Below are positions 1 to 12,329 of a stretch of 25,000 nucleotides of DNA, piece after piece. Source of the DNA: Takakia lepidozioides (Eukaryota; Streptophyta; Takakiopsida; Takakiales; Takakiaceae). Within the stretch, counting starts at the first letter, position 1. Each line of letters starts with the position of its first letter. The DNA is taken from assembly GCA_030704615.1 (NCBI GenBank), contig JAKLZA010000040.1, positions 1-25,000 of the forward strand, read 5' to 3'. The translations under genes were made by a program, and so were the position numbers. The notes under the pieces were generated by a model. It was not told the origin of the DNA and did no database searches. It saw only the letters and a program-made list of their open reading frames with translations.

Positions 1-3000
1 TGCAACAACTGCCTTGGCCAACTGTTCATAGGGCAAACTCAGTTCGACTGCCGGTTTCATTGCTGGTGCTGCTGCCTTGGTTCCTTTGCCCGCTTTGGCT
101 CCCTTCCCTGCTGGGGCCACTTCTACTGGTGCAGCCTCAACCTGCTCACTGGTCTATCTTAAAATCATGCCAACAACATCATCACCATCTGGATATGCCC
201 CTAGAGCTAAGTACGTCCTAAACGGGTTCAAGAAATACAATGAGGATGTCAAACAGGTCGGGACAGGGCTGACCATTTCCTTTGTTTCCTTATGAAGTAT
301 CACAAGATTCTGTTGTGTTCAGCATCACATACTAAGAGAAAGTAGATTCTCAAGTTGGGGTAACAGGAAATACACCCTTACCTACGTTGCAGCTTCCACA
401 TGTGAATATATTCAGCACCCTCAACTTGCATGAGTTTGGAAATAACACAGTAAACCACAGATTTCTCCACAATCACCAGTCCCATAGATTCAGCATACAA
501 AACGTGACAATGCATAAAACTTAATCTCATATGGGAGATTCTTATAACAAGGTATGCCAGAAAGCACGCTTACTGGGGTTGGCTCCATAGCGTCCTCGTA
601 TAGTACATCCAATATGGGTAGATTTCTGGATGGATGCTCAATCTTGGACAACTGTGCCAAGGCCTTCAACTCTGCAATAAGCACAGGCATTGGAGCCGGT
701 TGTGATGGTGCCAGAGGACTTGCTGATGGTTTCAGTGGAGCAACCGCATCATCCTGGATCTCTGGAGGTGGAGGTGGTGGGGGTGGTTTTTTGGCCAAGT
801 TGAAAATGGCTCGGAAGATGCTCTGAACAGACACCTGGTTGGCAATGGCCTCAGCTGTCTCTCCTAAGCCCAGACACCAGTAAACTCGCAATATTGTGAA
901 GGGATCATCCTTCACAGTTTCTCCCTTCAGATCCCAGTACATGGCTGCCTTAGTCTGTAGAAACCCACATACACCAACACCAGGTTGTAGCACGAGTAAC
1001 ACTCAAACTCCAGACACAATCTTTAGAAAGGTAAATACCCTTTAGATTGTAACTGGAAAAATCTGGCTGTGATATGAAACATAATTCTTCATCTGTAGCT
1101 AGGGTTACTTAACTTAACCATACTTTACGTTGAACTGTATGCACTGTTACAACTGTAAAATCCAGGCAGGCATAGTCAGTGAAGGCAGAACCAACATTTT
1201 GTTCAGTACACTGGAGAGCAACTCGAAGTTCAGCAGTCCTGTCTTCCAGCACCTTTCTTTCCTCATCCAGACTGAGAGCTGGTGTGGGCAGTGGGCCAGT
1301 ACCTTTACCTGCTTCAGATTTGAGGCAATGTATAGCATAGGTTTTACACATAGTTTGACATTCAGTCCTCACACTCAATCACATTGAGAAGTGCTGAGCT
1401 GATAAAAAAAACAACCACTTGCTGCAGGTAAAAGAGGAAGTTCTAAACACCATCTTGCAGTTCATATCACCTGAAGCTGGTTCTTTCTTAGGAGGGGCAC
1501 CCTTCCCCTTTACAGGAGCAGCCGCAGCCGCAGCCGCAGCGGCGGCCACCTCTGCTGCAGCCTTTGCAGCTATAAAGCTTGGCCTCTGTTCTGTAGCCGA
1601 TCGTGCTCTTACATTATCTTCAAATTCTTTCAAGGCCAACAAGGCACCTTCAAATTGTGTCTTGGCCTCTGCTTCTTTGATCTTTGTTTCCTGTTACATT
1701 ATCAAAAGACATCCATAAATTTCACCATCTTCAAGCTTTCACTATTTTCGGGGCTTGAGGTCTTGGATATGTCGTGGAGGGAGAAACGTTTTGGATGACA
1801 ACCCTCCAGCAATGCGAATCTGGACCTCATCAGCACATACAGCAGAATATTATTGGCAGTGTTTTCCAAGTGCAGTACATGCCATGAACCGCAAACACCT
1901 TAACAAGAATAAACTGCTTGAAGAACAGGATCAAATATCAGTCACCTCGATATTCATTTTGCAAGTTTCTGCTGTGGTGATCCTGCGTTGTGCTTCCCTC
2001 CGGTGTTCATCATCTTTGTCTAGAGCTGACCTCACTGGACCCACAGCCACAACATTCCAGGCAAAAGCCACAGTGAAACTTACATCTTCAAAGGCTGCTT
2101 TCAGCCAATCTGCCTGTCTGTCTCTCCCTGCCAACACCTATTGCTCAATCTCAGGGTTACGACCAATTACAAGTGCTGTCCAAGTGTATCAGTCTTCATC
2201 TTTAACTGTTGACTTCAGCTACCCTTACATGTTCAACACTCCCAATTGAAGAAACTGACTAAGCAAAATTGCAGGAAACCCCACGTGCAGGTAGCAGAAA
2301 ACTAATCCTGGTTGAGTCCATTATAAGGGAAAAGAAAGGAAGTTGCTAATATGAGAACAGAAAGCAATTGATAAAGAGGTGGAAAGACATACAACTTGAC
2401 CATTAACCCCCTTTGGAAGGTTCGAGGCACCCTCATGACCCCTTTGTTCTCACATACGAAGGATTATTCAAATGAAAAGATTGAAGTACCATCAAGAAGG
2501 TTGGAGATAAGCAGGGGACTTAGCCAGTTGGCATCTCCCGATTCCTGTAAAAATCCATACGTAACTACCATGTATCATGGATGTTCCCATTAACAAGTAT
2601 AACCGGTATTGTAGGAAAGAGTTGAGCTGTCCAGATCGGAGTGCGTGATATTTAAGAAACTTCCTTAAAGGGGAAGGAGTGTCATTTTTTCTAGTCTTTG
2701 AAACAAATACTTACATCTCGCATAGTATCTATCTGGGGCAGTCATTTTCCAACTGGTTATGCGGTAAGAGATAACAACAACTTGATAAAAAACTATAGGC
2801 TCAGTATCAGAAAAATGATGCCAGCTGTTGCCAAACTCTTGAGCTGTTAGGGGTACTGCCTCCAGGTAGCAGGTGGGAATTTTCGAAGGATTGCATACAA
2901 CCAAGCAACTTTTTGTGCCCACTCAGGAATCTCAAAAATCACTACTGCCCTAGCATGAGGGTGGATCCCAACTGACAGACCAGTAAAGCATAAATGACTT

Positions 3001-4336
3001 GAACTCAAAAGAAACTAAGCATTATATGTTGGCCTCTAACTTGGGGATAAGCTTTCTATACCTTAGCAACTTTGAGCGTGTTGCCGAGTTCCGTTGCTGG
3101 ATCCACCTCCATCTCCTGCATTTAGCACCAATAAGATATACCCCAAAAGAATGTACTCAAAAGACGTTGTTTGCCGTAGCCTTGTGGCCATGATATACCC
3201 CAAAAGACTTGGGGAAGAAGTCATTCTTTGGATTTGTAGCTACATATGTTAGTGCCTGAATAGGACAAACAATTGCACAATTCAGCTATTTACCCATGGA
3301 ACAGAATACTCTAACCAGGCTGTTCAGCCCCACACTCTGGATTTAAGGTTCGACCGGACAATTGCCCTCTGCTACACTGAAGACACGTCTGTGTGGTGAG
3401 AGAGGAAAGACGGCCAATGCCAGAATAGAGTGCCCTTTGTTGCCATCTGGCATGGTTGTGAAATACAGATACACATATGTTAGAATCGGAAAACAAACCC
3501 CACCCTAGCTTGAGCCCAGACTGTTTGGGATGCTACATAGGCCCAAGATTAGTTTTCTGTCAAGTAATTGGAGACTGAAGGGAAGTTTCAATCTTCAACC
3601 TCGCAAACAAACTGATTAGCTTTAAGCTCAAGGTACTAGTTGTGGCCTAAAACAGGAGTCAATGAATGGCTAACTACACACATGAAGGTCGATATTCAAG
3701 AAAGATGCCCGACACTTACATCCGCAGCCATTGTTTGAGCATCCACAATGGCCATACTCAAGTTTGGCCTTCCAATTGCGTTCACCATCTCAACCAGCTT
3801 TTCAGAGTCCAAGTTGGGCAGAAGGGTCTCCAGTCGCATGCCCACACATGACCATGATATGGGCCATTCCGGTAGTGGGGGAGCCTGTCTCACACCAGCA
3901 GTTAACCAGATAATCATTAACCATATCACCTAAACTTCTGCCAGAATTGTGTCCACAAATTAATACTACAGAGACTGCAAGACATACCTATATTGGTCTT
4001 TACTTGGTACAAATGCAAGCAATCCATCACAATGCATTAAAAATCGCCCAGTAAGCACTTCTAGCACATACTCTCAAATTGAACACTTGACCTAAACATG
4101 CTCAAAATCTCTTGCGGTTGGTCCAACACTCACGATAGCACCGGAACGCACCGCGATGCAAAACCAGCAGAATCATTTCCAGTTTAGTGACATCTCACCT
4201 CCCCTTCTTTGTATCGAGGAGGTGCTGGGGTCCCTTTCTTGGCTGGCGGAGCTGGAACTTTGGCAGCCTCTGCATCGGCCTTGGCAGTTTTCCCATCCGC
4301 TTTTCCCGCTGGGGGAGCTTTCCCCTTCGGTGGCAT
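1..4336 (-). CDS. Large multi-exon Ala/Pro/Lys-rich protein, 5' part only (unidentified)
   Basis: I do not recognise this gene. Phase-consistent exons on the minus strand are 4336-4199 (ATG, opening MPPKGKAPPAGK), 3884-3720, 3115-3062, 2930-2857, 2752-2715, 2127-1946, 1690-1471, 1308-1151 and 954-574. They are bounded by signals such as GTGAGA, GTAAGT and GTAAGC donors and encode about 470 residues. Less certain exons follow near 520-386, 293-225 and 151-1, and the gene runs off the left edge. The protein alternates globular stretches (Trp/Arg-rich IPEWAQKVAWLYAILRKF; a charged helix with DKDDEHRREAQRR) with linkers: about ten alanines then PVKGKGAPPKK, eight prolines, and APAGKGAKAGKGTKAAAP at the left edge. 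This layout recalls axonemal central-pair proteins such as PF6/SPAG17, but I found no diagnostic motif, so that is only a suggestion. A frame conflict near 490-575 is probably one more intron. Confidence 0.6.
3135..3207 (+). repeat. 16-bp direct repeat in an intron of the left-edge gene
   Basis: GATATACCCCAAAAGA occurs at 3135-3150 and again at 3192-3207, 57 bases apart. Both copies lie in the intron between exons 3720-3884 and 3062-3115 (read on the minus strand). No flanking structure shows a mobile element. Confidence 0.7.
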
Positions 4337-4645
4337 TACCTACCGTTCGTCAATTTGGTACTTGCAGTGAGACAGGAGATCTATAGTCTCAAATGTTGAT
4401 AGATATGTTGGGACGAACCGAATTCTCTGTGTGTCTGTCTCTCTCCAATAAGAAGAGTGCCCTGGGAATCCTCTGATTCATACCATTGTTGCGTTCTAGT
4501 AGGTTTTAGGTTGGCTCATGACACATGAAAGCGCCTACGCCCAACAGTTCATTTCATCTTCAAGGTGTTGCTTACAGGAATCCGGTAGAGGCTGGTGGGA
4601 TCAAGAGATCCAAGATTCGAGAATTTGGGCATTGTAGTATTTGCT

Positions 4646-4654
4646 CTATATAAG
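4646..4654 (-). promoter_or_regulatory. TATA-like box upstream of the left-edge gene
   Basis: CTATATAAG on the plus strand reads CTTATATAG on the minus strand, about 310 bases upstream of the ATG at 4336. That would place transcription start near 4615 with a 5' leader of about 280 bases. The near-symmetric core means orientation is uncertain. No coding sequence that I trust lies between it and the 3' end of the ABCG gene. Confidence 0.25.
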
Positions 4655-5470
4655 AACCAGAATTCCCTTCTCAGTTATTGATATTGCACAACAGAAACCA
4701 AGGAGCCCGTTTGGGTTTTCCTTAACCATGAAGTAAAAGCTCTTGTAATACCCAGAATGTTTTCTCTAAGCAGTGAATTCTTTTCACCATCCAAGATCTG
4801 CTGCCGAATGTGCAAGACAATCTTTTCAATGTAACTGGGGCGAATCCTTCCAAAAGACACAGAATTAAGAGATGAGAAGTTCCAGTCCTGCGGATAGTCA
4901 AATTCCCATCAGAGAGCGAGCAGCTTGCTGCCCTAACAGTTGTAAACTGCCTCCACAATTTTAGGAAAGAAGTTTGTGGAATTCTGGATGCATGAGAAAG
5001 TATTTGATGCAACAAAGCAAACGTGTGGATGGATTGTGTGCAGTGGAGTTGGCGAGAGGAGGTGAACTTCTGCGAGTACACAATCAAAGGCGTTTCGTGA
5101 ACATTGCTGATCAGTATAAATTCAGGAATACTCCGGTCAAGACTCGACATTGTTCGAGACAGCAATACATATATAAGCATTGACTACATATCCGTAGCCA
5201 TGCACAATGTTCACGATCATCTGCTAGTAATACGTTAGATTCTAAAAATTGGGGTCTTTCTCTTTAGTGCTGACATCTAGCTTCGGCTGCTATGCTGCAG
5301 AAATCAATTAAAACCTAGCTACAAAATATGTAAAGCTGTGGCTCCGTGTCAAGCGCACAAGTATGATATGGCAGTAGTTAGCATGTGGGCTGGACTGCGA
5401 TCCAAAGAAAACCAAAGCTTGATCATCTTTCTGGATTGGCAATCGCTCAACACTCTGCATCCAAGATTTT
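4655..5470. other. Intergenic stretch between the left-edge gene and the ABCG 3' end
   Basis: This holds the presumed upstream region of the left-edge gene and the 3' flank of the ABCG gene. A 152-codon minus-strand open frame (5180-4722) and an overlapping 61-codon one (4860-4675) lack recognisable domains and I do not call them genes. A TATA-like ATATATAAGC lies at about 5168-5177. I see no RNA gene or repeat. Confidence 0.5.
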
Positions 5471-8400
5471 CTAGCGTCTTTTATTCCTGCCAGTGAGGCG
5501 CAGGACCACGTAGAATAAACACCGGAAAACTACTCCAAACCCCACTGTCACTCCCAAGCACTCCCACTTGCTGAGTTGTGTAATCTCCTTGGCAATTAGT
5601 ACATCATGGCCGGTAAGAACACATGAAGAAGGACTCAATCTAGCATACGAGGTGTTCCTTAGTGCTGCTGATCCCCTCATGAATGTCAGCATGGCTTTCA
5701 CAAGACTCTCATTAAATGTGGCCAGGGGAGTTCCAAAGAGAATGTCACGGCCCCTCTCATAACAAATTCCCTTCCGTTCAAACTCATTGATCAACACTGC
5801 CTCATACGGGTACTTTATGATGGACAAGTAGTGGAACCATAGCCAGTATTTGGGAATCCGTGGGCGAGAAATGAAAAATCCACTTAAAAGGAGAAAGTAG
5901 GCCAAGAGGGCCACAACCACAGTGTAGCCAAGCATAACATTGGGCATCACTGCAGAGAGCAATGTGACAAATGAATTTCCAGCCCAAAAAGATGCCCAAA
6001 CTATGAGAAAGAAGAAGAGGAATCCTGGGCCCCCTCCAGCAAGTCCCACCGCCCACCAAATAGTGATAGAAAACGCCATTGACAACAAGGCTAGAAATGG
6101 GATGTAGATTATAGCATGTGCCAGAACATATGACGATATGCGGTATGCATTGTGGGAGGTCTCTCGCATGAAGATGTAGCGCTCTTGCAGGAATACAGGG
6201 AGCGCATCTGCGCATGTATAGTATGTGGTTGACATTGCAAACGCAAAGAAACCCAACCGCTCCTGCATGCACCCAAAATTTGAAGCATTCTTGTCAGAGA
6301 TTATCTAAATCAACAATTAGGAATGATCATGGATGTGGGCAATTCCATGCCTTCAGTCCACCTGACAATTGCACATGCATATATGCTAGGGGAGTCCAGT
6401 TGCCTCAGAAAACTTAAGAGTGATCGAGATGAGTTAATTCCTGGACGAAGCCCACAATCATCTTACCATTTCAAATGTTGCTACATTTAGATAGATGTTG
6501 TGGTCCTCTCAAAGGCTGAATATTTGATGATGCAAAATTGTGGTGTAAGTCAGTGCAAAAAAACCACCTGGACACATGTTCTTTGACCAATGATGGATCT
6601 TTTTTGTCATCATGTGCAGTCGAAGATGGTGCTAAGTACAAGGGATTTTGCTAGAAACCTTTGGTTCCCTCAGTGCTCTGATCAGCAAGGTGACTGAAGA
6701 CAGTACATTTTTTTGAGGTCTGGCATTGAAGTCTTCTTCATTCATCTCATATCTAGGAATCACTAGATAGACACAAAATTCAGCTCAACATGAATGATCA
6801 GCGAAGTACCTGAACTCCTTTGGGGCTGTGATCAAGGTTCCAGAAAATGGTGGCCAACAGAAAGCCGGTGATCATTACAGCGGCCAACCGCATCAGGAAA
6901 AGCTCTGGCATCCGTTGGATATTGATGACTGACCTGCGTATAAGCACAGGGATTTCTGCCAACTGAGAATTTGCAAACTTAGACACCATCTCCGCACTAT
7001 CCTTAGCGGCGCTGGCAAATTGGGTGGGATGCACCAAAGCTGAAGGGCGGGCGGCCACCAACTTCCCCCTCGAAATGGATGCAGTAATCGCCTCACGAAC
7101 ATCCGGGAAGCCCACCCGGGTCTCAGACCCCTTGGAGTCCGAAGCCCAAGTCTTGCAAAAATCAACAAGCTGCTTTACTCCCCCCTGAATGCACGGACCC
7201 ATGATATCAGCAACTATTTTGATCTTCTACGCAATACACCACATGAGAAACATCTTAAGATGCTGGCATCATCAAGATCCAGCTGTCATTCAAACTTATA
7301 ACATGTATAACCAGCTGCCATGAACACCGAATGTCCTGTGCAGCGCTCATCTGTTATTCATCAGGGATGTTGTTTTAACATGGACTACTGCAGATGAATC
7401 TCGGAAACATGTGACCAACTACATGGTGGATGCTTGCAAGGAAGAATATAGAAATGATTGATACATGTGCATGCTCCCCTGCCAGGCCTGCCTGTGTTTG
7501 TTCAAATATGTGCACACTAGCAGATAGGACTTCAAGTTGTAGCTACAGAGAATCTTGCTCGTAAGCAACGCACCTGAGAAATGTGTAATTCTTGGATGAG
7601 ATCAAGAGCGTGCTCAGTACTGTTCTCGTGTTCAGGTACAGGCCGCCCAAATCCCTCAAAGAAGGTATGGAGTCCTGGTGGGGAGCCATAGTAAACCTTT
7701 TGGCCAAAAGCTAGGAGCATTAGGTGGTCAAGCAGGCCCATAATGCGGTAGCTCGGTTGATGGATGGACAAAATTACAATGCTGCCAGTTTGTGCAATTC
7801 TCTGGAGTGTTCGAACCTAACAACCAGACCCAAAAGAGAGGATTTCCATGGTTAGACAACTGGTGTGCTCCAGGCCTAGTCTAGAAGTAAAGACTTCGGA
7901 TGTTCTCTACCAGATTTTTCAAGGTACATGGGTTGTAGAGCTGTAGCTCGGAATATAGTGTGAGATAGTCCATGACGAAGCCTAATCCTGAGCAAGAAAA
8001 ATTAGTGAGCTCACGGGCATACCACCATGAAAGCACTGGTGGAGTCAAGGCCTGAAGTGGGCTCGTCCAGGAAGAGGATGAGAGGGTCGTGGATGATGTC
8101 GATGCCTATAGAAACACGGCGCCGCTCGCCACCTGAAATGCCGCGTCGGCCTTCGTCACCAACGATGGTGTCGCCCACAAGCTGCAGCCCCAACTGCTCC
8201 AGCAAGTTGAACACTCTTGCCCTCTTCTTTTCACTCGATTGGGACTTTGGCAGCCGAAAGAACGCAGAAAACATAAGAGTTTCTTTTACCGTCAGCATAG
8301 GGAACAGCAGGTCGTCCTGCAGGGTGCTGGGGACAATGATTAGCACGCGCAACCTGGTCCGAGCCAACAAAAAACAGCAGCCAAACATGTGGAGTAGTCA

Positions 8401-9606
8401 CAGCGTCTGCAAACCGACCTAGTGCCATTGTACCAAATCTTCAAGAGCCTTTGAATGCTTGGTATACACAAAACCCTATAGAAGCAAACAGCGAAAGCAG
8501 TCTCAATTGCCCTGTGGCAAAAATGACTTCTCTGATGCCCAGGAGTGAGAATACGTGTGGGTAATGTTGTTTGTCCTTGATCAGCTGCAGCTACCAGATG
8601 GAAATCTAATACCCCTAGTGTCTTAAAACTCGGTACTACTCGATCAATGAAGACAGTAATCAGACTTGGTCTCTCTGAAAAGACGGGAGAAATTGAAGTG
8701 AATTACCTGCATGACGTATGCTGAAATGCTACGAAGAAGTCGATTACTAACTTGCTCTCCGTTCAAAGTGACTCTTCCCTCCAGATTCTCAATCCTCTGT
8801 GCAAGGGCATCTATAAGTGTCGACTTCCCTGAGCCGCTAGGACCCATAACAGCCAAAATTTCTCCATCTCTTGCTTCTCCCGATAGATTGTCCAGCAGGC
8901 GCTTTGTTGTATAACTGTGTTGCAAGGAGCCCAGAATACTGCCAGCTGCAGGCTTCGTGAAATTCGGGAGTCTCCATTTAGATCTGTTCTTTTTCACTGT
9001 GTACGTGAGTTCATGGAACTGTAAAACCAGGAGGGGTTTCCGAGCATCTGTCTCCTCCACTACATTTTTCAGTTCAATCACTTTGTGGGCTGGCTCCAGC
9101 AGCTGGAAAGACTCACTATGATCTGAAATTAGTGACGAACTGAGCTCTGGAATTCGTAACTCACCGTAGTCTGAAGTCAGATACTCGCCGAGCTCTGGAA
9201 TTTGCGGTTCTCCAAGCTCAGGAATTTCTTTAAATTCCTTTCCTAATGCTCCCTGTATCTTGTGCAAAACCTCTCCCATTCGTGGCCCTACTGGAGGCCC
9301 GGATGCCTCCTCAGTGCTGCCAGAAAGCCCATTGACACCGGCCACTTCTGGCGACCTTCCAAGCAACCAAGAGGATCCCTGCGCATCAGACGTGGAAGAG
9401 AGGTCCGAATACAGGCTGCCATGGCTGGAGAGCTGGAGGGGGGAGGCTAAAATGTTTAGGGAAGCCACTGGGTCCCCAGTAATCTCAGATCCAGATGATT
9501 CCGCCTTCCGCTTATGCCTTTCTGCTACAGCAGCATCTAAAGATTTATGACTTTCTACCAATTCTTTTCGGCGAGGAACCCTTGGTTTACGGGGCTGGTT
9601 CTCCAT
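5471..9606 (-). CDS. ABCG-family half-transporter (plant WBC type), complete
   Basis: An ATP-driven membrane exporter with the reverse NBD-TMD order of the ABCG family; it should act as a dimer. Five exons, all phase 0: 9606-8707, 8316-8023, 7816-7574, 7226-6810 and 6262-5471 (TAG), giving 881 residues. Visible motifs: Walker [10 protein letters not shown] (255-263), signature [10 protein letters not shown] (about 360-369), Walker B LILFLDEP with catalytic Glu385, and the H-loop SIHQPS (His417). Six membrane segments follow: one in exon 4 (about 588-609), five in exon 5, the last ending before GRNKRR. The text [16 protein letters not shown] and FLQERYIF resembles the land-plant clade of Arabidopsis ABCG2/6/16/20, which export suberin or pollen-wall precursors; the substrate here is inferred. 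The first 200 or so residues precede the NBD, are Ser/Glu-rich, have no transit peptide I can recognise, and make the protein longer than the usual 700 to 750. Confidence 0.95.
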
Positions 9607-9916
9607 TCCTCAGTGCTGGTTATTCTTGCACACTGGTTGTGCCGGTCTCACGGGAGTCCTGAGTTATGGCTAGCAACCAAGGTTCTACTCAGGTGAAGAC
9701 AGCTTACAAGGGAATCCGCCTTGCTGAAGAAATTCATCCTCGCAGCTGCCTGGGTTTAAGATTACTGGTAGGCAGTTGTGCATTTCTATCTTTGAACTTT
9801 TCACCCTCTTACCAGGGGATAGGCTATGAAGAGACACAAGATATACAGAACGCGGATAGGAAATGGATCCATGGTACTTCTTGCACTGTGTCAGAAAGCC
9901 TGTGAGTTGGAATGGG

Positions 9917-9956
9917 TTGGTGTCACTTTGTGTCAATTGGTGCGAATTTGTGCGAG
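9917..9956. repeat. Four-copy 10-bp tandem repeat upstream of the ABCG gene
   Basis: Four consecutive decamers: TTGGTGTCAC, TTTGTGTCAA, TTGGTGCGAA, TTTGTGCGAG. Consensus TTKGTGYSAN. The block starts 311 bases upstream of the ABCG ATG, in its presumed promoter or leader. The 10-bp period would put each GTG core on the same face of the helix. Confidence 0.7.
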
Positions 9957-12329
9957 CTACAGTGTGTAAGAAAACGTATGAAGGATTTGGTCTCTTTCAG
10001 GCAGAGTGAGAGTCTGGTTCTTGAAACAGATGGGGCAGAGGTTGTAGCTTCACAGTAGCACTGTGTGGTAGATTGCACGTCCCAGTATTAGCACAAGCTG
10101 CCCACATGGGAACTTTCCTGAAAGAAATTACAAAGAGAAAGACAGGAGAGAAGACTCCAGGGGGTGGGGAATAATCAAAGATCTTTGATCGTAAGGACGG
10201 TACTGTAGGAACTGACTTTTAAGTATCCATAGTCTGGCACAGACCATTCCCGCCCAGTTTCAGCATCTACCTGCAAAAATACTCCACCCAAGACACACGA
10301 CAGCGAAATAGAGAAGAAAAGGTGTTCGCAATCGAGCATCACCAGAGACATCCCTCCCAAACTGCAGCATCTAAGTGCCTCTGGCCAATAATCGCCAACT
10401 AACAAGTAGGGGGAAGAGGGACGGAGCGGCACGGTGCACAATTCACATCAGCTCTAAAAACTCAAGCACCCTATATTGCCTCCATGAAAGCTCCCCAGTG
10501 AGATCTCCAAGGCAGAGGGTGGTGGTGGTGGGTAACTGAGAGAGTCCTGGAGGCACTCCGGTGGGGTAGGAGAGGCAGGCTATGACAATCCCCCAAACTT
10601 ACCCTGCCAGGAAGATTTCACAGGCTGCATGCATCGCCCACCTTCGATTCCCCAAACCTACCTCCAACGCAATGTGCCACATGTGGTGTGGGTGAATGAA
10701 GAAACTACCCACATGATCGATCTCTGTTTCACCGAGTGTGCCCTTCCCACCCTCGTGACCATACCGTTAAACCAACTCCTACGCTGTACTCCTCCACATC
10801 CTTACGAGTACGCATACTCAATACAACAATGCATACCTACCTTGGCGTACACCTACTCCAAAGATCCCATTCAGCGGACATTCCACCCCGAGAATGGAAT
10901 GGAAATGGAAGGCCACCTACGGCAGTTCATGCCAGGGACCTCTTCATTGCAATGATAATAGTAGATGACTCTCACATGCACAATTTGGCGGTTGCTTTAC
11001 TGTCCCTGGGTGTCTTCCGTTCCGTGATCTTTCAATAGTCAGGAATTGCTGGCAACGCATATGGAATGCACCCTTTCAAAGGAAAAGTCATTTTGTCGCA
11101 CCAACATGTTCTACCATAACCTCCTCTGATCTCAGCCCCAGAGGTCCCTTGAATGATCAGTCAGCTTCCGCATGGTACCTTGCTCAACGCCAATCAAGTG
11201 TGGCTTCATGTATCGAGGAACTGGGTTATGTACTATGGTGCTTTCCTTTGGTTTGGACCATCCATCAGTACCTAAGCCATCATGAACTCAAATCCAGCAT
11301 GAGGCACAAAACCTTGTTTCCTAGGATGTAATGGAAGGAAATTTTACATCCAGCATGGTGGAAGAATGGGCAAGGTGATGTGATAGTTACCCACTAAACA
11401 AGGCCAACTATATGCATTCTAGTGCTCAACAGCACAAAAGTTGGTAACATGTGAAAGCTGACTGTCCCTGGATTCCGCTATTTCCATGCAGAAACTTTCT
11501 TGCCCTTCCACCACTTCCCACTGAGTGACTGATGAATTTGTATTTACACACTCAGAGATAACCGTGATTCCACTTTGACTGGCTAACACGTTGTAACTAA
11601 GCTGCAATTGTTGCTCATCTACAAAGCATCCATTCATGGCAGTGAGGAGGCCTGGTTGACTTGAGCACTGGTGAGTATGAAGCAAAGTTTCCTCTTCATG
11701 CACAGAGAAATCTCAAAACATAACTGTGCATGAACGATCCTTACTAACAAACCTAGTGTTGAACACAATATGAGTGAAGATATCATCCTCCGAAGACTTG
11801 TCTTGCCTATGCGGAGGTGAATGACTTGATATCTTTGTCCGCAGAAATTAATTCAGAGTCATACTTGGACCTGTTTGAATCAGATACCAAAGATACAGTG
11901 GATGGAAGAACAAAAATGTGCATCTTCAATCAGTATCTTGTGGTCTGAAGTCACACTCCAATTTCAGAAGTTTGCTCAATGTGTGTGCGGAACCATTTCA
12001 CACCTGCAGGCAAGCAACAGATGTTTCCTGTTCTTAGTGCCCCTCCAAAACAAATTTGCACTTCTGTCTGATAACTCGTGACTGCTTATCACACCACCCC
12101 TTTCCTGCCGCTATCCGCTCCTGACAACCTAGGGTCCGCAAAGTGTAATGGATTGACCTTTCTTTCCAATTCATTTCATTTCTTTCTCTATGGAACCCAC
12201 TCTCTCACTGAGGTCTTTCACTAGGCAGATCAGAAATGTTTGGCAGCCTACCTGCACGAGGCATTCACCCTTAGAACAATAGTTCTTATCTCTCTGGTTT
12301 CCTGTTTTCTCTCATGTTTTTCTTTCCAT
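9957..12329. other. Intergenic stretch between the ABCG and CobW genes
   Basis: Apart from the cis-element candidates and LINE tail listed separately, I see GT/GGT-rich low complexity at about 10515-10535 and several open frames under about 110 codons with no recognisable domain. It should contain the ABCG promoter and, at its right end, the 3' flank of CobW. Confidence 0.5.
10626..10841. promoter_or_regulatory. Possible cis-element cluster upstream of the ABCG gene
   Basis: TGCATGCA (10626-10633) matches the RY element bound by plant B3 factors. ACCTACC occurs at 10656-10662 and 10835-10841 and matches the AC element bound by plant R2R3-MYB factors. They lie 1.0 to 1.2 kb upstream of the ABCG ATG. 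Motifs this short occur by chance, so this is a weak call. Confidence 0.2.

Noticed and set aside
1755-2249. 164-codon plus-strand open frame
   Set aside because: Shadow of the minus-strand exon at 1946-2127, which fits splice signals and phases on both sides.
2665-2922. 85-codon minus-strand frame read as one exon
   Set aside because: Splicing out 2753-2856 (GTACCC donor, ACCAG acceptor) joins two better pieces in phase with the exons on both sides, so the single-frame reading is not used.
4722-5180. 152-codon minus-strand open frame
   Set aside because: No family signature and a composition rich in Ser/Leu/Thr as expected of random frames; overlapping frames are equally open.
8644-8706. 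Continuation of ABCG exon 1 past VMQ
   Set aside because: The CAG/GTAATT donor at 8707/8706 joins directly to [10 protein letters not shown] at 8316, restoring the expected ABCG text; the extra frame is intron.
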